From: an uncultured Bacteroidales bacterium
GTDB lineage: Bacteria; Bacteroidota; Bacteroidia; Bacteroidales; Muribaculaceae
Length of the DNA stretch: 9,829 bases
NCBI GenBank assembly: GCA_947175585.1
Contig: CAMWNL010000026.1
Coordinates: 1 to 9,829 of the forward strand
Direction of reading: 5' to 3'
In this document: one piece after another, positions 1 to 6,754 of the stretch
Position numbering within the stretch: position 1 is the stretch's first letter
How the letters are laid out: every line of letters starts with the position of its first letter
Notes under the pieces: model-generated
The model's input: the letters and a program-made list of their open reading frames with translations, nothing else
What the model was told of the DNA's origin: nothing
The model's database searches: none
Program-made: the position numbers and the translations under genes

Positions 1-557
1 GCGACGCTCAGTCACTCGGCATGCCGCTTAACTACGGCGGCCCGTATCTCGGATATATGTGCACGACCAAGGCGCTGATGCGTAAGTTGCCGGGGCGTAT
101 CGTCGGCGCAACCACTGACCGCAATGGTCAGAGAGTGTTTGTGCTGACACTTCAGGCTCGCGAACAACACATACGCCGCGAAAAGGCAACGTCAAACATC
201 TGCTCGAATCAGGGACTGATGGCTCTCCACACGGCTGTCTATCTGTCGCTCGTCGGAGCAAAAGGCCTCAAGGAAATCAATGACCTCGGTTACGGAGGTC
301 TGCGTTATCTCGCCGACGGTCTCACCGCCACCGGCCGCATGAGACTCAAATATCCGGAGCGGCCGTTTGTCAACGAAGCGCTATTCCGCACAGCTGATCC
401 GCTGACGGCTGACATGGTGCTCGAAGCTGCGGCGGCAGAAGGAATCCTTGGCGGCGTCAAGGTCGACGAGTGTGAGATATTAATAGCTGTCACCGAAATG
501 CAGACTAAAGCTGAAATGGACCGCTATGTTTCAATCGTAAAAAACATTGAGCTATGA
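1..557 (+). CDS. gcvPA: Glycine dehydrogenase (decarboxylating) subunit 1, P-protein alpha chain, 3' part only
   Basis: This is the C-terminal 184 residues of the alpha chain of the split P-protein, which with GcvPB decarboxylates glycine and passes the aminomethyl group to lipoylated H-protein in the cytoplasm. The reading frame is open from base 3 and the start lies left of the window; GcvPA proteins are usually about 440-450 residues. The stretch SLGMPLNYGGPYLGYM at the left edge and the following RKLPGRIVG and LQAREQHIRREKATSNIC segments are typical of the family and of the matching half of fused GcvP. The ATG at 21 is internal to the gene, not its start. The stop codon overlaps the gcvPB start in an ATGA, indicating translational coupling and matched production of the two chains. 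No truncation or frameshift is seen in the visible part. Confidence 0.95.
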   Translation, partial: DAQSLGMPLNYGGPYLGYMCTTKALMRKLPGRIVGATTDRNGQRVFVLTLQAREQHIRREKATSNICSNQGLMALHTAVYLSLVGAKGLKEINDLGYGGLRYLADGLTATGRMRLKYPERPFVNEALFRTADPLTADMVLEAAAAEGILGGVKVDECEILIAVTEMQTKAEMDRYVSIVKNIEL

Positions 558-2026
558 ACCGACGACTATACGACAAACTGATATTCGAACATTCTCACCC
601 GGGACGAAGCGGCTACAGTCTGCCGCGTAATGATTTCAGCCGTCACGTCGGCGAACTGCCCGAAAGTTGCCTGCGAAAAGAGGCTCCGGCTCTGCCTGAG
701 GTCGACGAACCGACCGTGGTGCGTCACTACACCAATTCGAGCACCAATAACTTCGGTGTAGACACGGGCTTCTATCCGCTCGGATCGTGCACGATGAAAT
801 ATAATCCCAAAATCAATGATGCGCTCGCCGCGTCACGCTCGATTGCCGCGCTGCATCCATTTCAGCCGGCGGACAGTGTGCAGGGTGCGCTGGAAATCTA
901 CTGGGAGTTGCAAAGTGCGCTGAGTGAAATCGGCGGTATGTCGGAATTCACGCTCAATCCGTTTGCCGGCGCCCACGGCGAGCTGACAGGTCTGTTGGTG
1001 ATCAAGGCTTATCATCTGTCTCGTCAGGATGCAGGACGCGACACGGTGCTTGTGCCGGACTCGGCTCACGGCACGAATCCGGCCTCGGCTGCGGTCGCAG
1101 GCTTTAAGGTTGTAGAGGTGAAAAGCCTCGCCGACGGCACAGTCGACGTGGATGATCTGCGATCCAAGCTCAATGACTCTGTCGCGGCAATGATGATGAC
1201 CAATCCCAATACAGTCGGAATGTTTGAGAAGAATATTCCTGCGATTGCAAAGCTCGTGCATGAGGCCGGAGGTCTGATGTACTATGACGGAGCCAACCTT
1301 AATCCGATGCTCGGCATAGCCCGACCAGGTGATATGGGTTTTGACGTGATGCATATCAATCTGCACAAGACTTTCTCCACGCCTCACGGCGGCGGCGGTC
1401 CGGGCGCAGGTCCGGTCGGTGTGCGCAAGGGTCTGGAACAATTCCTGCCTAATCCTCGGGTAGTGAAAAAAGCAGACGGAAGTTTTGATGTGGCTTTTGA
1501 AGATACATCGCTCGGCCGCATATCGGGATGGTTAGGCAATTTCACGGTCTATATCCGTGCGCTTGCCTATATACTCAGTCTCGGAGGTGACAATCTGGCG
1601 AAGGTCGGTCCGCTGGCGACGCTTAATGCCAATTACGTGATGAACCGACTGAAAGATGTCTATCTGCTGCCGATCGCCGGACCTTGCAAGCACGAATTTG
1701 TGTTTGACGGTCTCAAGGACAAATCGACGGGAGTGACTACGCTCAATGTGGCGAAGCGTCTGCTTGACTTCGGTTTCCACGCTCCGACAATCTACTTCCC
1801 CCTACTCTTCCATGAGTCGCTGATGATTGAGCCGACCGAGACAGAGAGCCGTGAGACACTCGACAGCTTTATTGAAGCTATGCGGCGCATAGCCGATGAG
1901 GCGGCCGAGACTCCGGAAGTAGTGAAAGAGGCGCCACACGACACACCGGTGTCGCATCCCGACGACACGGAGGCGGCGCTACACCCGATAACTTCATGGC
2001 AAGACTTATGCGCACTACAGAAATAA
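554..2026 (+). CDS. gcvPB: Glycine dehydrogenase (decarboxylating) subunit 2, P-protein beta chain
   Basis: This 490-residue cytoplasmic protein is the PLP-carrying chain of the split glycine decarboxylase (P-protein). The PLP lysine is recognisable as K272 in the NLHKTFSTPHGGGGPGAGP segment, where the glycine-rich loop follows directly. Other family hallmarks are YPLGSCTMKYNPK (about 74-86), SAHGTNPASA (about 170-179), MMMTNPNTVGMFE and the YDGANLN segment (about 244-250) upstream of the lysine. The length matches the usual 480-490 residues. The start ATG overlaps the gcvPA stop by four bases and no Shine-Dalgarno is evident, so coupling is likely. The C-terminal tail (about 455-490) is acidic and proline-rich and less conserved. 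Its last codons overlap the lpdA start. Base composition is GC-rich like its neighbours, consistent with a resident core gene. Confidence 0.97.
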   Translation: MNRRLYDKLIFEHSHPGRSGYSLPRNDFSRHVGELPESCLRKEAPALPEVDEPTVVRHYTNSSTNNFGVDTGFYPLGSCTMKYNPKINDALAASRSIAALHPFQPADSVQGALEIYWELQSALSEIGGMSEFTLNPFAGAHGELTGLLVIKAYHLSRQDAGRDTVLVPDSAHGTNPASAAVAGFKVVEVKSLADGTVDVDDLRSKLNDSVAAMMMTNPNTVGMFEKNIPAIAKLVHEAGGLMYYDGANLNPMLGIARPGDMGFDVMHINLHKTFSTPHGGGGPGAGPVGVRKGLEQFLPNPRVVKKADGSFDVAFEDTSLGRISGWLGNFTVYIRALAYILSLGGDNLAKVGPLATLNANYVMNRLKDVYLLPIAGPCKHEFVFDGLKDKSTGVTTLNVAKRLLDFGFHAPTIYFPLLFHESLMIEPTETESRETLDSFIEAMRRIADEAAETPEVVKEAPHDTPVSHPDDTEAALHPITSWQDLCALQK

Positions 2027-3327
2027 TCATCATCGGCGGAGGACCCGGCGGCTATGAAGTGGCCGCCGAGCTCGCCGCCACCGGTCACAAGGTGGTGCTC
2101 ATAGAGCGAGACCGTCTCGGGGGTACATGTCTAAACCGCGGATGCATACCGACCAAATGTCTGTGTGCCTCGGCATCGACGGCGATGACTGTGGCGTCGG
2201 CAGCGGAGTTTGGCGTGGATATCAGCTCGGTGACGGTCGATTATGGCCGGGCTGTGGAGAGAGCAAACGGCTTCATCAATAAGTTGCGAGACGGTGTCGG
2301 GGCGATGATGCGCGACGTCGAGGTGATAAGCGGAGAAGCTTCGCTGAAGGCAGACAAGGTTGTGGAGGTCAACGGTGAGGAGATCACGGCTGAACGGATT
2401 ATCATAGCTACCGGCTCGCGTCCGGCTGTACTCGACATACCGGGGGCTAAGTTTGCGGTGACGAGCGATGAGTTTCTGTCGCTGACCGAGATACCGCAGC
2501 GAGTGGCTATCATCGGCGGCGGTGTGATCGGACTCGAATTTGCATCGATTCTGGCAGCGTTTGGCAGAGAGGTGACGGTGATAGAGTTCTGCAAAGAGGT
2601 GCTACCGCCGTTTGACGCTGAGATTGCGAAGCGACTGCGCACGGCTCTGACCCGTCGGGGCATCAAATTCCTGATGTCGACCAAAGTTGTCGCTATCGAG
2701 CAGGGTCTGCGAATCATCTATGAAGGTAAGCGTGGTAAAGATTCGCTCGAATGTGATCTCGCTGTGATGGCCGTGGGCCGATGGCCGGTGTTGCCGAAGG
2801 GCACGGAAGAGGCCGGTATCGAATTGACCGAGCGAGGTTTTATCAAGGTTGACGAGCTGATGGAAACGTCGGTCAACGGGGTTTATGCGGTCGGCGATGT
2901 CAACGGACTGTGTATGCTCGCTCACGCTGCGTCTGCTCAGGCACGGCGGGCGATCGGCAGTGATGTGAATCTCGACGTGATACCGTCGGCTGTGTTTACT
3001 CAGCCAGAAGCTGCGATGGCAGGCATGACTGAGGATCAAGCCAAGGCAAAGGACTATGACCTGATGATCGGTAAGGCTTCGTTTGCGGCCAACGGCAAGG
3101 CGCTCGCGATGGGCGAAGGTGAAGGCACGGTCAAAATAATATTTTCACGTGAAAGCGGTTTCATATTAGGATGTCATATCATCGGGCCTCACGCGGCTGA
3201 TCTTATTGCTGAGGTGACGGCGCTGATGTTCGGTATGACGACCCGTGAGGAATTGGCTGACGAACTTGTGCACGGTCATCCAACGCTGTCTGAGGTCATC
3301 CAGACTGCGGCGCGCAATGCTAAATAA
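1996..3327 (+). CDS. lpdA: Dihydrolipoyl dehydrogenase (E3 / L-protein)
   Basis: This FAD- and NAD-dependent flavoenzyme reoxidises dihydrolipoamide; next to gcvPA and gcvPB its likely partner is glycine cleavage H-protein, though it may also serve 2-oxoacid dehydrogenases. The N-terminal FAD site is GGGPGG (14-19). The redox disulfide is C45/C50 in GGTCLNRGCIPTK. The NAD-binding GGGVIG lies at 174-179. The second FAD motif, TSVNGVYAVGD, is at 291-301. The C-terminal catalytic His-Glu pair is H428 and E433 in HGHPTLSE. All key residues are present. At 443 residues it is shorter than the common ~470. From ATG 1996 it overlaps gcvPB by 31 bases. ATG 2008 (MRTTEIIIIGGG) gives 439 residues and a more typical spacing to the FAD motif, so the true start may be 2008; no Shine-Dalgarno decides it. 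Confidence 0.96.
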   Translation: MARLMRTTEIIIIGGGPGGYEVAAELAATGHKVVLIERDRLGGTCLNRGCIPTKCLCASASTAMTVASAAEFGVDISSVTVDYGRAVERANGFINKLRDGVGAMMRDVEVISGEASLKADKVVEVNGEEITAERIIIATGSRPAVLDIPGAKFAVTSDEFLSLTEIPQRVAIIGGGVIGLEFASILAAFGREVTVIEFCKEVLPPFDAEIAKRLRTALTRRGIKFLMSTKVVAIEQGLRIIYEGKRGKDSLECDLAVMAVGRWPVLPKGTEEAGIELTERGFIKVDELMETSVNGVYAVGDVNGLCMLAHAASAQARRAIGSDVNLDVIPSAVFTQPEAAMAGMTEDQAKAKDYDLMIGKASFAANGKALAMGEGEGTVKIIFSRESGFILGCHIIGPHAADLIAEVTALMFGMTTREELADELVHGHPTLSEVIQTAARNAK

Positions 3328-3910
3328 GCTAAGGTTTATGGCAGTGAATTTTAATTTACTAATTCCAACGGCTCTGATCGCTGCATGCATAATTCTGATT
3401 TTATTCGGAGCATCAGCATGCAAGGTTCATAAACAGAATGCGGAACGAAAGGAGTATCAGGTCAGGTTGCCGGAGGAAATGCGTTTTGCTACAGTTGAAT
3501 TTGAAATGGACGGTATGCCCCATGTCGCTGTTTTCAATACAGCGATTGTCGAACTTGAACCGAAGGAGGTATTCGGCTGGTTTCTATCATTACAAGTAAA
3601 GTTTGAGGCAACAGTAGGCGATGATATGCCGAATAATGATGATGTGGTCAAGATGCAGGATTTCTCGGATTCGCTGACCGAGAAATTAGCGGTCGACCAG
3701 TCGCATCCGAATGCTCTTTTTCTCGGCAGAGTAACGGGACATGGCGAAACGATGATGATGTGGTATGTCAATAATCCTGAAATCGCACATAAATATCTTC
3801 AAGGTGTGATTGACTCAGAGGAGTATCCGTTTCATTTTAAATATGAAATGGTGGCAGACCAAAAATGGGAAAACGCTAATTATTGGCTTAAACCGCTTAC
3901 TAAGAAATAA
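3317..3910 (+). CDS. DUF695-like exported or membrane-anchored protein of unknown function
   Basis: From ATG 3317 the product is 197 residues, beginning with a positively charged MLNKLR segment and a hydrophobic stretch (about 14-34) that ends in GASAC. C35 could be a lipoprotein cysteine, but alanine at -3 makes a weak lipobox, so an uncleaved anchor is equally possible. The rest resembles DUF695: a short strand-rich start (FATVEFEMDGMPHVAVFN), a central helix-like part (MQDFSDSLTEKLA), then GRVTGHGETMMMWYV and the end DQKWENANYWLKP, matching the family's ending of D-x-x-W followed by a terminal L-x-P. No catalytic role is known for DUF695. The start overlaps lpdA by 11 bases. ATG 3338 is an alternative, but it lacks the positive residues expected before the hydrophobic segment. 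Co-transcription with the gcv genes is likely from position alone; the lower GC content suggests a different origin. Confidence 0.75.
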   Translation: MLNKLRFMAVNFNLLIPTALIAACIILILFGASACKVHKQNAERKEYQVRLPEEMRFATVEFEMDGMPHVAVFNTAIVELEPKEVFGWFLSLQVKFEATVGDDMPNNDDVVKMQDFSDSLTEKLAVDQSHPNALFLGRVTGHGETMMMWYVNNPEIAHKYLQGVIDSEEYPFHFKYEMVADQKWENANYWLKPLTKK

Positions 3911-3926
3911 TCTCGAATACGATGAC

Positions 3927-3974
3927 AAAAAGTCCATAACTCAGTGGAATCGCACCACGAGTTATGGACTTTTT
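3927..3974. terminator. Strong intrinsic terminator, probably bidirectional, between convergent genes
   Basis: A perfect 16-bp inverted repeat (AAAAAGTCCATAACTC at 3927-3942, complement at 3959-3974) encloses a loop that itself pairs GTGG (3944-3947) with CCAC (3955-3958), giving about 20 bp of stem. Seven T's follow the GC part of the stem on the + strand (3970-3976), and five T's follow it on the - strand. It sits 16 bases after the DUF695-like gene and 31 bases beyond the stop of the convergent TonB-domain gene, so it can end both transcripts. Confidence 0.9.
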
Positions 3975-4005
3975 TTGGTTATAAGGGTGGATGTGTGTTT
4001 TCTGA

Positions 4006-4932
4006 TTATTGTTGAGGGAGTTTGAATGAAACGGGCAAGGTGTTGACTACGCTTACCGGTTTGCCTTTGACACGGGCAGGGGTCAATGCCGGCATGGATT
4101 TAACTACTCTCAAAGCTTCTTTATCGAGATCGGGATGTCGGCCTCTCAGAACCCGTGGATTGACAATTTTGCCATCTTGATCAATCACAAGTTCAACTAT
4201 AACCTTACCTTGGATTCCTTCGGCCAAGGCATCGGCAGGATACTGAATGTTGTCAGCAATCCAATCATACATAGCCTGCGCACCACCGGGGAATTGCGGT
4301 TGCTCGTCAACAAGAGCGATATTATAAACATCATCTCCATCTTCTTCAGTGAGAGCTGAGTCGATTTTCTCTTCTTTTGCTACTTGCTCATCACTCAGAT
4401 CGCCTGTAATAATGCAATAACTTAGCCTCTTAAATGGCTTTTGGGGTATTACGATATCATCAATCCACCATCTATCGTTCCAACAATGCATTCCATAAAC
4501 CATATTCACTGTTCTTACACCATAATCAATATGGGCTTTTACTGTTGCTTGATGTGGATAATCGAACTTAATATTATCAAAATGCAAAGTAAAATACTCT
4601 GCGTCACTCATATCACCCCACAATAATGATTCATCTTCTAATGAACTCGCTCCTGTTAGTTGATTATACCATTCTTTATTATAAATAAAATAGAGTGAAA
4701 AGGGATCTTGAAGCCTCTCAAAGTTTTGTTCTTCAAATTTTCTTCTTTGAAATTCTTTTTGCTGCTCAATTGAAGCCAACGAACCTTGCTCAGAACATAA
4801 CCGAGTATAATAGTAACCCAATATTGCATTTTCAATAAGATATCGATTCTCAGGTGTGTCTTGCGCCTTGGCACCGATTCCGCTGGCGGCAATGATTAAA
4901 AGGAGGGATAATGTTTTGATAATTCTGTTCAT
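4006..4932 (-). CDS. Secreted protein with DUF3828-like region and C-terminal TonB domain
   Basis: The 308-residue product starts with a Sec signal peptide: MNRIIK, a hydrophobic core, then AKA before Q24, the predicted cleavage site. Residues about 27-165 form a region ending in CWNDRWWIDDI, resembling DUF3828-type secreted domains. About 180-205 is an acidic linker. Residues about 208-308 are a TonB C-terminal domain: QPQFPGG (211-217), YP (231-232), GIQGKVIVELVIDQDGKI, PDLDKEALRVVKSMP, and KGKPVSVVNTLPVSFKL. Known TonB proteins energise outer-membrane receptors, but this one lacks the uncleaved N-terminal anchor and proline-rich spacer and has no ExbB/ExbD nearby, so energy transduction is doubtful; a periplasmic binding or scaffold role is an inference. 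ATG 4932 is preferred over the GTG three bases upstream. The gene lies just after the terminator of the upstream lipoprotein gene, and no clear promoter was found. Confidence 0.85.
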   Translation of the reverse strand: MNRIIKTLSLLLIIAASGIGAKAQDTPENRYLIENAILGYYYTRLCSEQGSLASIEQQKEFQRRKFEEQNFERLQDPFSLYFIYNKEWYNQLTGASSLEDESLLWGDMSDAEYFTLHFDNIKFDYPHQATVKAHIDYGVRTVNMVYGMHCWNDRWWIDDIVIPQKPFKRLSYCIITGDLSDEQVAKEEKIDSALTEEDGDDVYNIALVDEQPQFPGGAQAMYDWIADNIQYPADALAEGIQGKVIVELVIDQDGKIVNPRVLRGRHPDLDKEALRVVKSMPALTPARVKGKPVSVVNTLPVSFKLPQQ

Positions 4933-4950
4933 CACAAATAAATTTTGGCT

Positions 4951-5006
4951 AAAAAAACTCAGGCCTAATTAGATAGAGCATGCAATATCTTAAATAGACC
5001 TGAGTT
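4951..5006 (-). terminator. Intrinsic terminator of the 140-residue lipoprotein gene
   Basis: On the - strand the arms AACTCAGG (5006-4999) and CCTGAGTT (4963-4956) pair perfectly, with further interrupted pairing inside (CTA with TAG, ATCT with AGAT). Uninterrupted T's follow the closing arm (complement of the A-run 4951-4957). It lies about 40 bases beyond the stop at 5049. Because the next gene begins at 4932, only about 20 bases downstream, the hairpin could also act as an attenuator for that gene. Confidence 0.75.
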
Positions 5007-5048
5007 AAACTGACATTTTATTAATTAAGATGTTTTTTTTATCTTACA

Positions 5049-5471
5049 TTAATACTCATAAATCGTGCCGTCGTTCGGATCAATCAATTGAGCATGTCCG
5101 TCAACAGCGAGTAATTGTAAGGTTGTGGTACCTCCATTAAAGGTCACAATCTTCACAGTCGCGTAAGCGACATTGTTTTCATTTACACCGATATCAGAAA
5201 TCTTCACCTCATTAGCTATAATTGTTCCGTTACAATAAACGGTTTGGGCGTAATTACTAAACGTTATTGATAGCCCAGCTCCTTTGAAAGTCTTTCCGTT
5301 GAGATAAATACAAACATCTTTTGAATTTTTAAAACTCAACGCATAAGATCCAGATTCAGTTTTTGACTCGTAGTAATCAGAATCATCACTACTACCACTG
5401 TCGCTGCCGCCACAGGAATACAGAGCGACAGAAGCAGCCAAAGCACAAAAAAGCAGATTAATTTTTTTCAT
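5049..5471 (-). CDS. Small lipoprotein of unknown function (140 residues)
   Basis: The protein begins MKKINLLFCALAASVALYSC, a short SPII signal with lipobox L-Y-S-C and acylated cysteine C20. The cysteine is followed by a low-complexity Gly/Ser/Asp stretch (GGSDSGSSDDSD), an acidic start that in Bacteroidota often goes with surface export of lipoproteins; that is inference here. The mature part (about 35-140) alternates hydrophobic and polar residues with several N-G turns, suggesting an all-beta fold. It contains one cysteine pair candidate (C54, C80). I do not recognise a family. A palindrome sits just upstream and a clear terminator downstream, so it is probably transcribed alone. No Shine-Dalgarno is visible; the leader is A/T-rich, as is usual in this phylum. 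Confidence 0.8.
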   Translation of the reverse strand: MKKINLLFCALAASVALYSCGGSDSGSSDDSDYYESKTESGSYALSFKNSKDVCIYLNGKTFKGAGLSITFSNYAQTVYCNGTIIANEVKISDIGVNENNVAYATVKIVTFNGGTTTLQLLAVDGHAQLIDPNDGTIYEY

Positions 5472-5486
5472 AAAAAAATGATTAAT

Positions 5487-5501
5487 TATTGTAATACAAT
5501 A
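5487..5501. promoter_or_regulatory. Perfect 15-base palindrome upstream of the lipoprotein gene
   Basis: TATTGTAATACAATA has seven-base arms around a single central A, 16-30 bases upstream of the start codon at 5471. Its size and place fit an operator or the promoter/leader region of this gene, but AT-rich palindromes also occur by chance and no regulator is known. Confidence 0.35.
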
Positions 5502-5529
5502 TAACAGATCAGTCGTTAGTATCTAAAAG

Positions 5530-5637
5530 TTAAAGCTTCTTCATCTTGCATAGTGAATTGGAAAAGTTCATGTTGTTCTGAGTGAAAGCTCCGTCATTCA
5601 TTAAGTAGAACTTACCTATCAATTGAAGTAGATCTAA
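5530..5637 (-). pseudogene. C-terminal remnant of a paralogue of the neighbouring lipoprotein gene
   Basis: The - strand frame between the stop at 5638-5640 and the TAA at 5530-5532 encodes 35 residues containing KFYLMNDGAFTQNNMNFSN and ending CKMKKL. This aligns without gaps to the C-terminus of the protein at 5681-6094 (MYLRKDGAFTHNIGNLDN, ending HLFKK): 11 of the last 26 residues are identical, including the DGAFT core, and both end at about the same place. In DGAFT four of five codons differ at the third base, so the fragment descends from a gene long kept under protein-level selection, not from a recent duplication. No adequate start or upstream domain remains; a one-base shift near 5613 would join it to a short upstream reading (EMEKLIRSTSIDR), suggesting a frameshift as well as truncation. 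It lies 43 bases beyond the intact gene's stop. Confidence 0.6.
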
Positions 5638-5680
5638 TCAGTTTTTCCATTTCAATATAAGTTATAATGATTAATTTTTT

Positions 5681-6094
5681 TTATTTCTTAAATAGATGAG
5701 ATGAAGGATTGTCAAGGTTTCCTATATTATGTGTGAATGCACCATCCTTTCTCAAATACATACTCCAGCGCGATACACGATAAGTGTTCCATTTAGGGTT
5801 GTCAATGGCAACATGCATGTGACCATCATAATCATAGATTTTGATGACGTCATCCGATACTTTCTCCCATTCTCCGTCAAATTCCTCATACCAGCGGTCT
5901 AATCCGGTCCACCTTTGGTGGACTTTACATGTACCGTCAGGGTTGATTTTTATCGTGAAATATTCAGGCTTGTTATTCGTTCTACCTTCCCATTTACCTT
6001 TATACCAAGTTTTAGCGCTATCTCCGCATCCTACCGAGCATATTGATATCATTAACAATAATAAACCTAAAAAATGTTTAAATCTTGAATTCAT
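5681..6094 (-). CDS. Small lipoprotein of unknown function (137 residues), beta-rich
   Basis: The start MNSRFKHFLG is followed by a hydrophobic core and SVGC, so C23 is the likely acylated cysteine, although serine at -3 is less common than leucine. The mature part is short and aromatic-rich: WYKGKWEGR (30-38), a strand pair around YFTIKINPDGTCKV, then FDGEWEKVSDDVIKIYDYDG, and a C-terminal YLRKDGAFTHN. The repeated pattern of W or G-x-W followed by D-G turns recalls small lipocalin-like or META-like envelope lipoproteins, but I cannot assign a family. Its closest visible relative is the gene remnant directly downstream. Upstream 6095-6230 is AT-rich with no clear promoter, and the leader before ATG is A-rich without a Shine-Dalgarno. 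Attachment to the outer membrane is likely from the signal alone. Confidence 0.8.
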   Translation of the reverse strand: MNSRFKHFLGLLLLMISICSVGCGDSAKTWYKGKWEGRTNNKPEYFTIKINPDGTCKVHQRWTGLDRWYEEFDGEWEKVSDDVIKIYDYDGHMHVAIDNPKWNTYRVSRWSMYLRKDGAFTHNIGNLDNPSSHLFKK

Positions 6095-6230
6095 GTTTTA
6101 TCTTATTTGTAGTCTGTTAACTGGATTGTAAATTGTTCCTGTCTCTCTTCAGCGCATGAAACCATATACGCATACAAAAAAATTCTTTTTAATTACATTC
6201 ATAAGCATATATCTTAGTTAAGATTAAAAT

Positions 6231-6725
6231 TTATAGTGCAAACAGATTTGAGACTTTACGCTGTTGTTCTTTTGTCATATTCATTCCTTGAAGACGATTA
6301 TATATTTCATCCGCCTGATCCGAGATTCGTTTTGATTCTGACATGCGACCAGCATTATAAGCTTTTTCAAACTGATCATGGAGAACTTCAAGTTGCTTAA
6401 TCAAATTCTCAATTTGCTTTTTTTCGTTAGCAGTCTGCTTAACCTCACTCGAATTGGATGATTGAGTAGAATACTCATAATTATTCGAATCGGATGAATC
6501 TCCATTTATTAAAGGCGTTCCCCAAATTAGCAACGCTATTCCAATCACTGCCTGATATCCCTTGTTTTCACCTGCAATTGTAAATAGACAAAGGAGACCA
6601 AAAACTATCCACATATACCAAGGACAATAACCGGCACCGCCAACCATAAAAAACACGATAATAAATGCAATACCAATCCAACGGGAAGTAGAAACGTTTT
6701 TTTGAGTTTCGGATGTATCTGACAT
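6231..6725 (-). CDS. Small membrane protein with helical cytoplasmic or periplasmic tail, unknown function
   Basis: The 164-residue product has a short polar N-terminus, then three hydrophobic segments: about 16-34 (RWIGIAFIIVFFMVGGAGY), 36-52 (WYMWIVFGLLCLFTIAG) and 57-74 (YQAVIGIALLIWGTPLI). A Ser/Asn-rich linker (about 75-95) follows. The tail (about 96-164) is charged and heptad-like (EKKQIENLIKQLEVLHDQFEKAYNAG), most likely a coiled coil or helical hairpin. No enzyme motif is visible and I do not recognise the family. It begins 29 bases after the stop of the orphan gene at 6755-7078, so the two are probably co-transcribed. The start ATG 6725 is the first in frame giving a plausible cytoplasmic N-terminus; no Shine-Dalgarno is present. 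Confidence 0.75.
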   Translation of the reverse strand: MSDTSETQKNVSTSRWIGIAFIIVFFMVGGAGYCPWYMWIVFGLLCLFTIAGENKGYQAVIGIALLIWGTPLINGDSSDSNNYEYSTQSSNSSEVKQTANEKKQIENLIKQLEVLHDQFEKAYNAGRMSESKRISDQADEIYNRLQGMNMTKEQQRKVSNLFAL

Positions 6726-6754
6726 ATTTTTGAAATTTATTTAGTGTTTTAACA

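Noticed and set aside
833..1441. 202-codon open frame on the - strand inside gcvPB
   Set aside because: It lies wholly opposite a strongly recognised enzyme gene, its product is rich in His/Arg/Cys typical of antisense translation in GC-rich DNA, and it matches no family.
2241..3039. Two long open frames on the - strand inside lpdA
   Set aside because: Antisense shadows of a complete dihydrolipoyl dehydrogenase with all catalytic motifs; they overlap each other and have no recognisable motifs.
3245..3316. Upstream extension of the DUF695-like gene to ATG 3245
   Set aside because: It would overlap the conserved catalytic C-terminus of lpdA by more than 80 bases and put an Arg/Cys-rich stretch before the signal segment.
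4015..4025. Extension of a + strand frame across 3810-4025
   Set aside because: It crosses the terminator and overlaps the DUF695-like gene in another frame; no family features.
6181..6230. ATCTTA-GT-TAAGAT palindrome and A/T runs as terminator of the membrane protein gene
   Set aside because: The two-base centre is too short for a loop and no T-run follows on the - strand, so I did not call a terminator.
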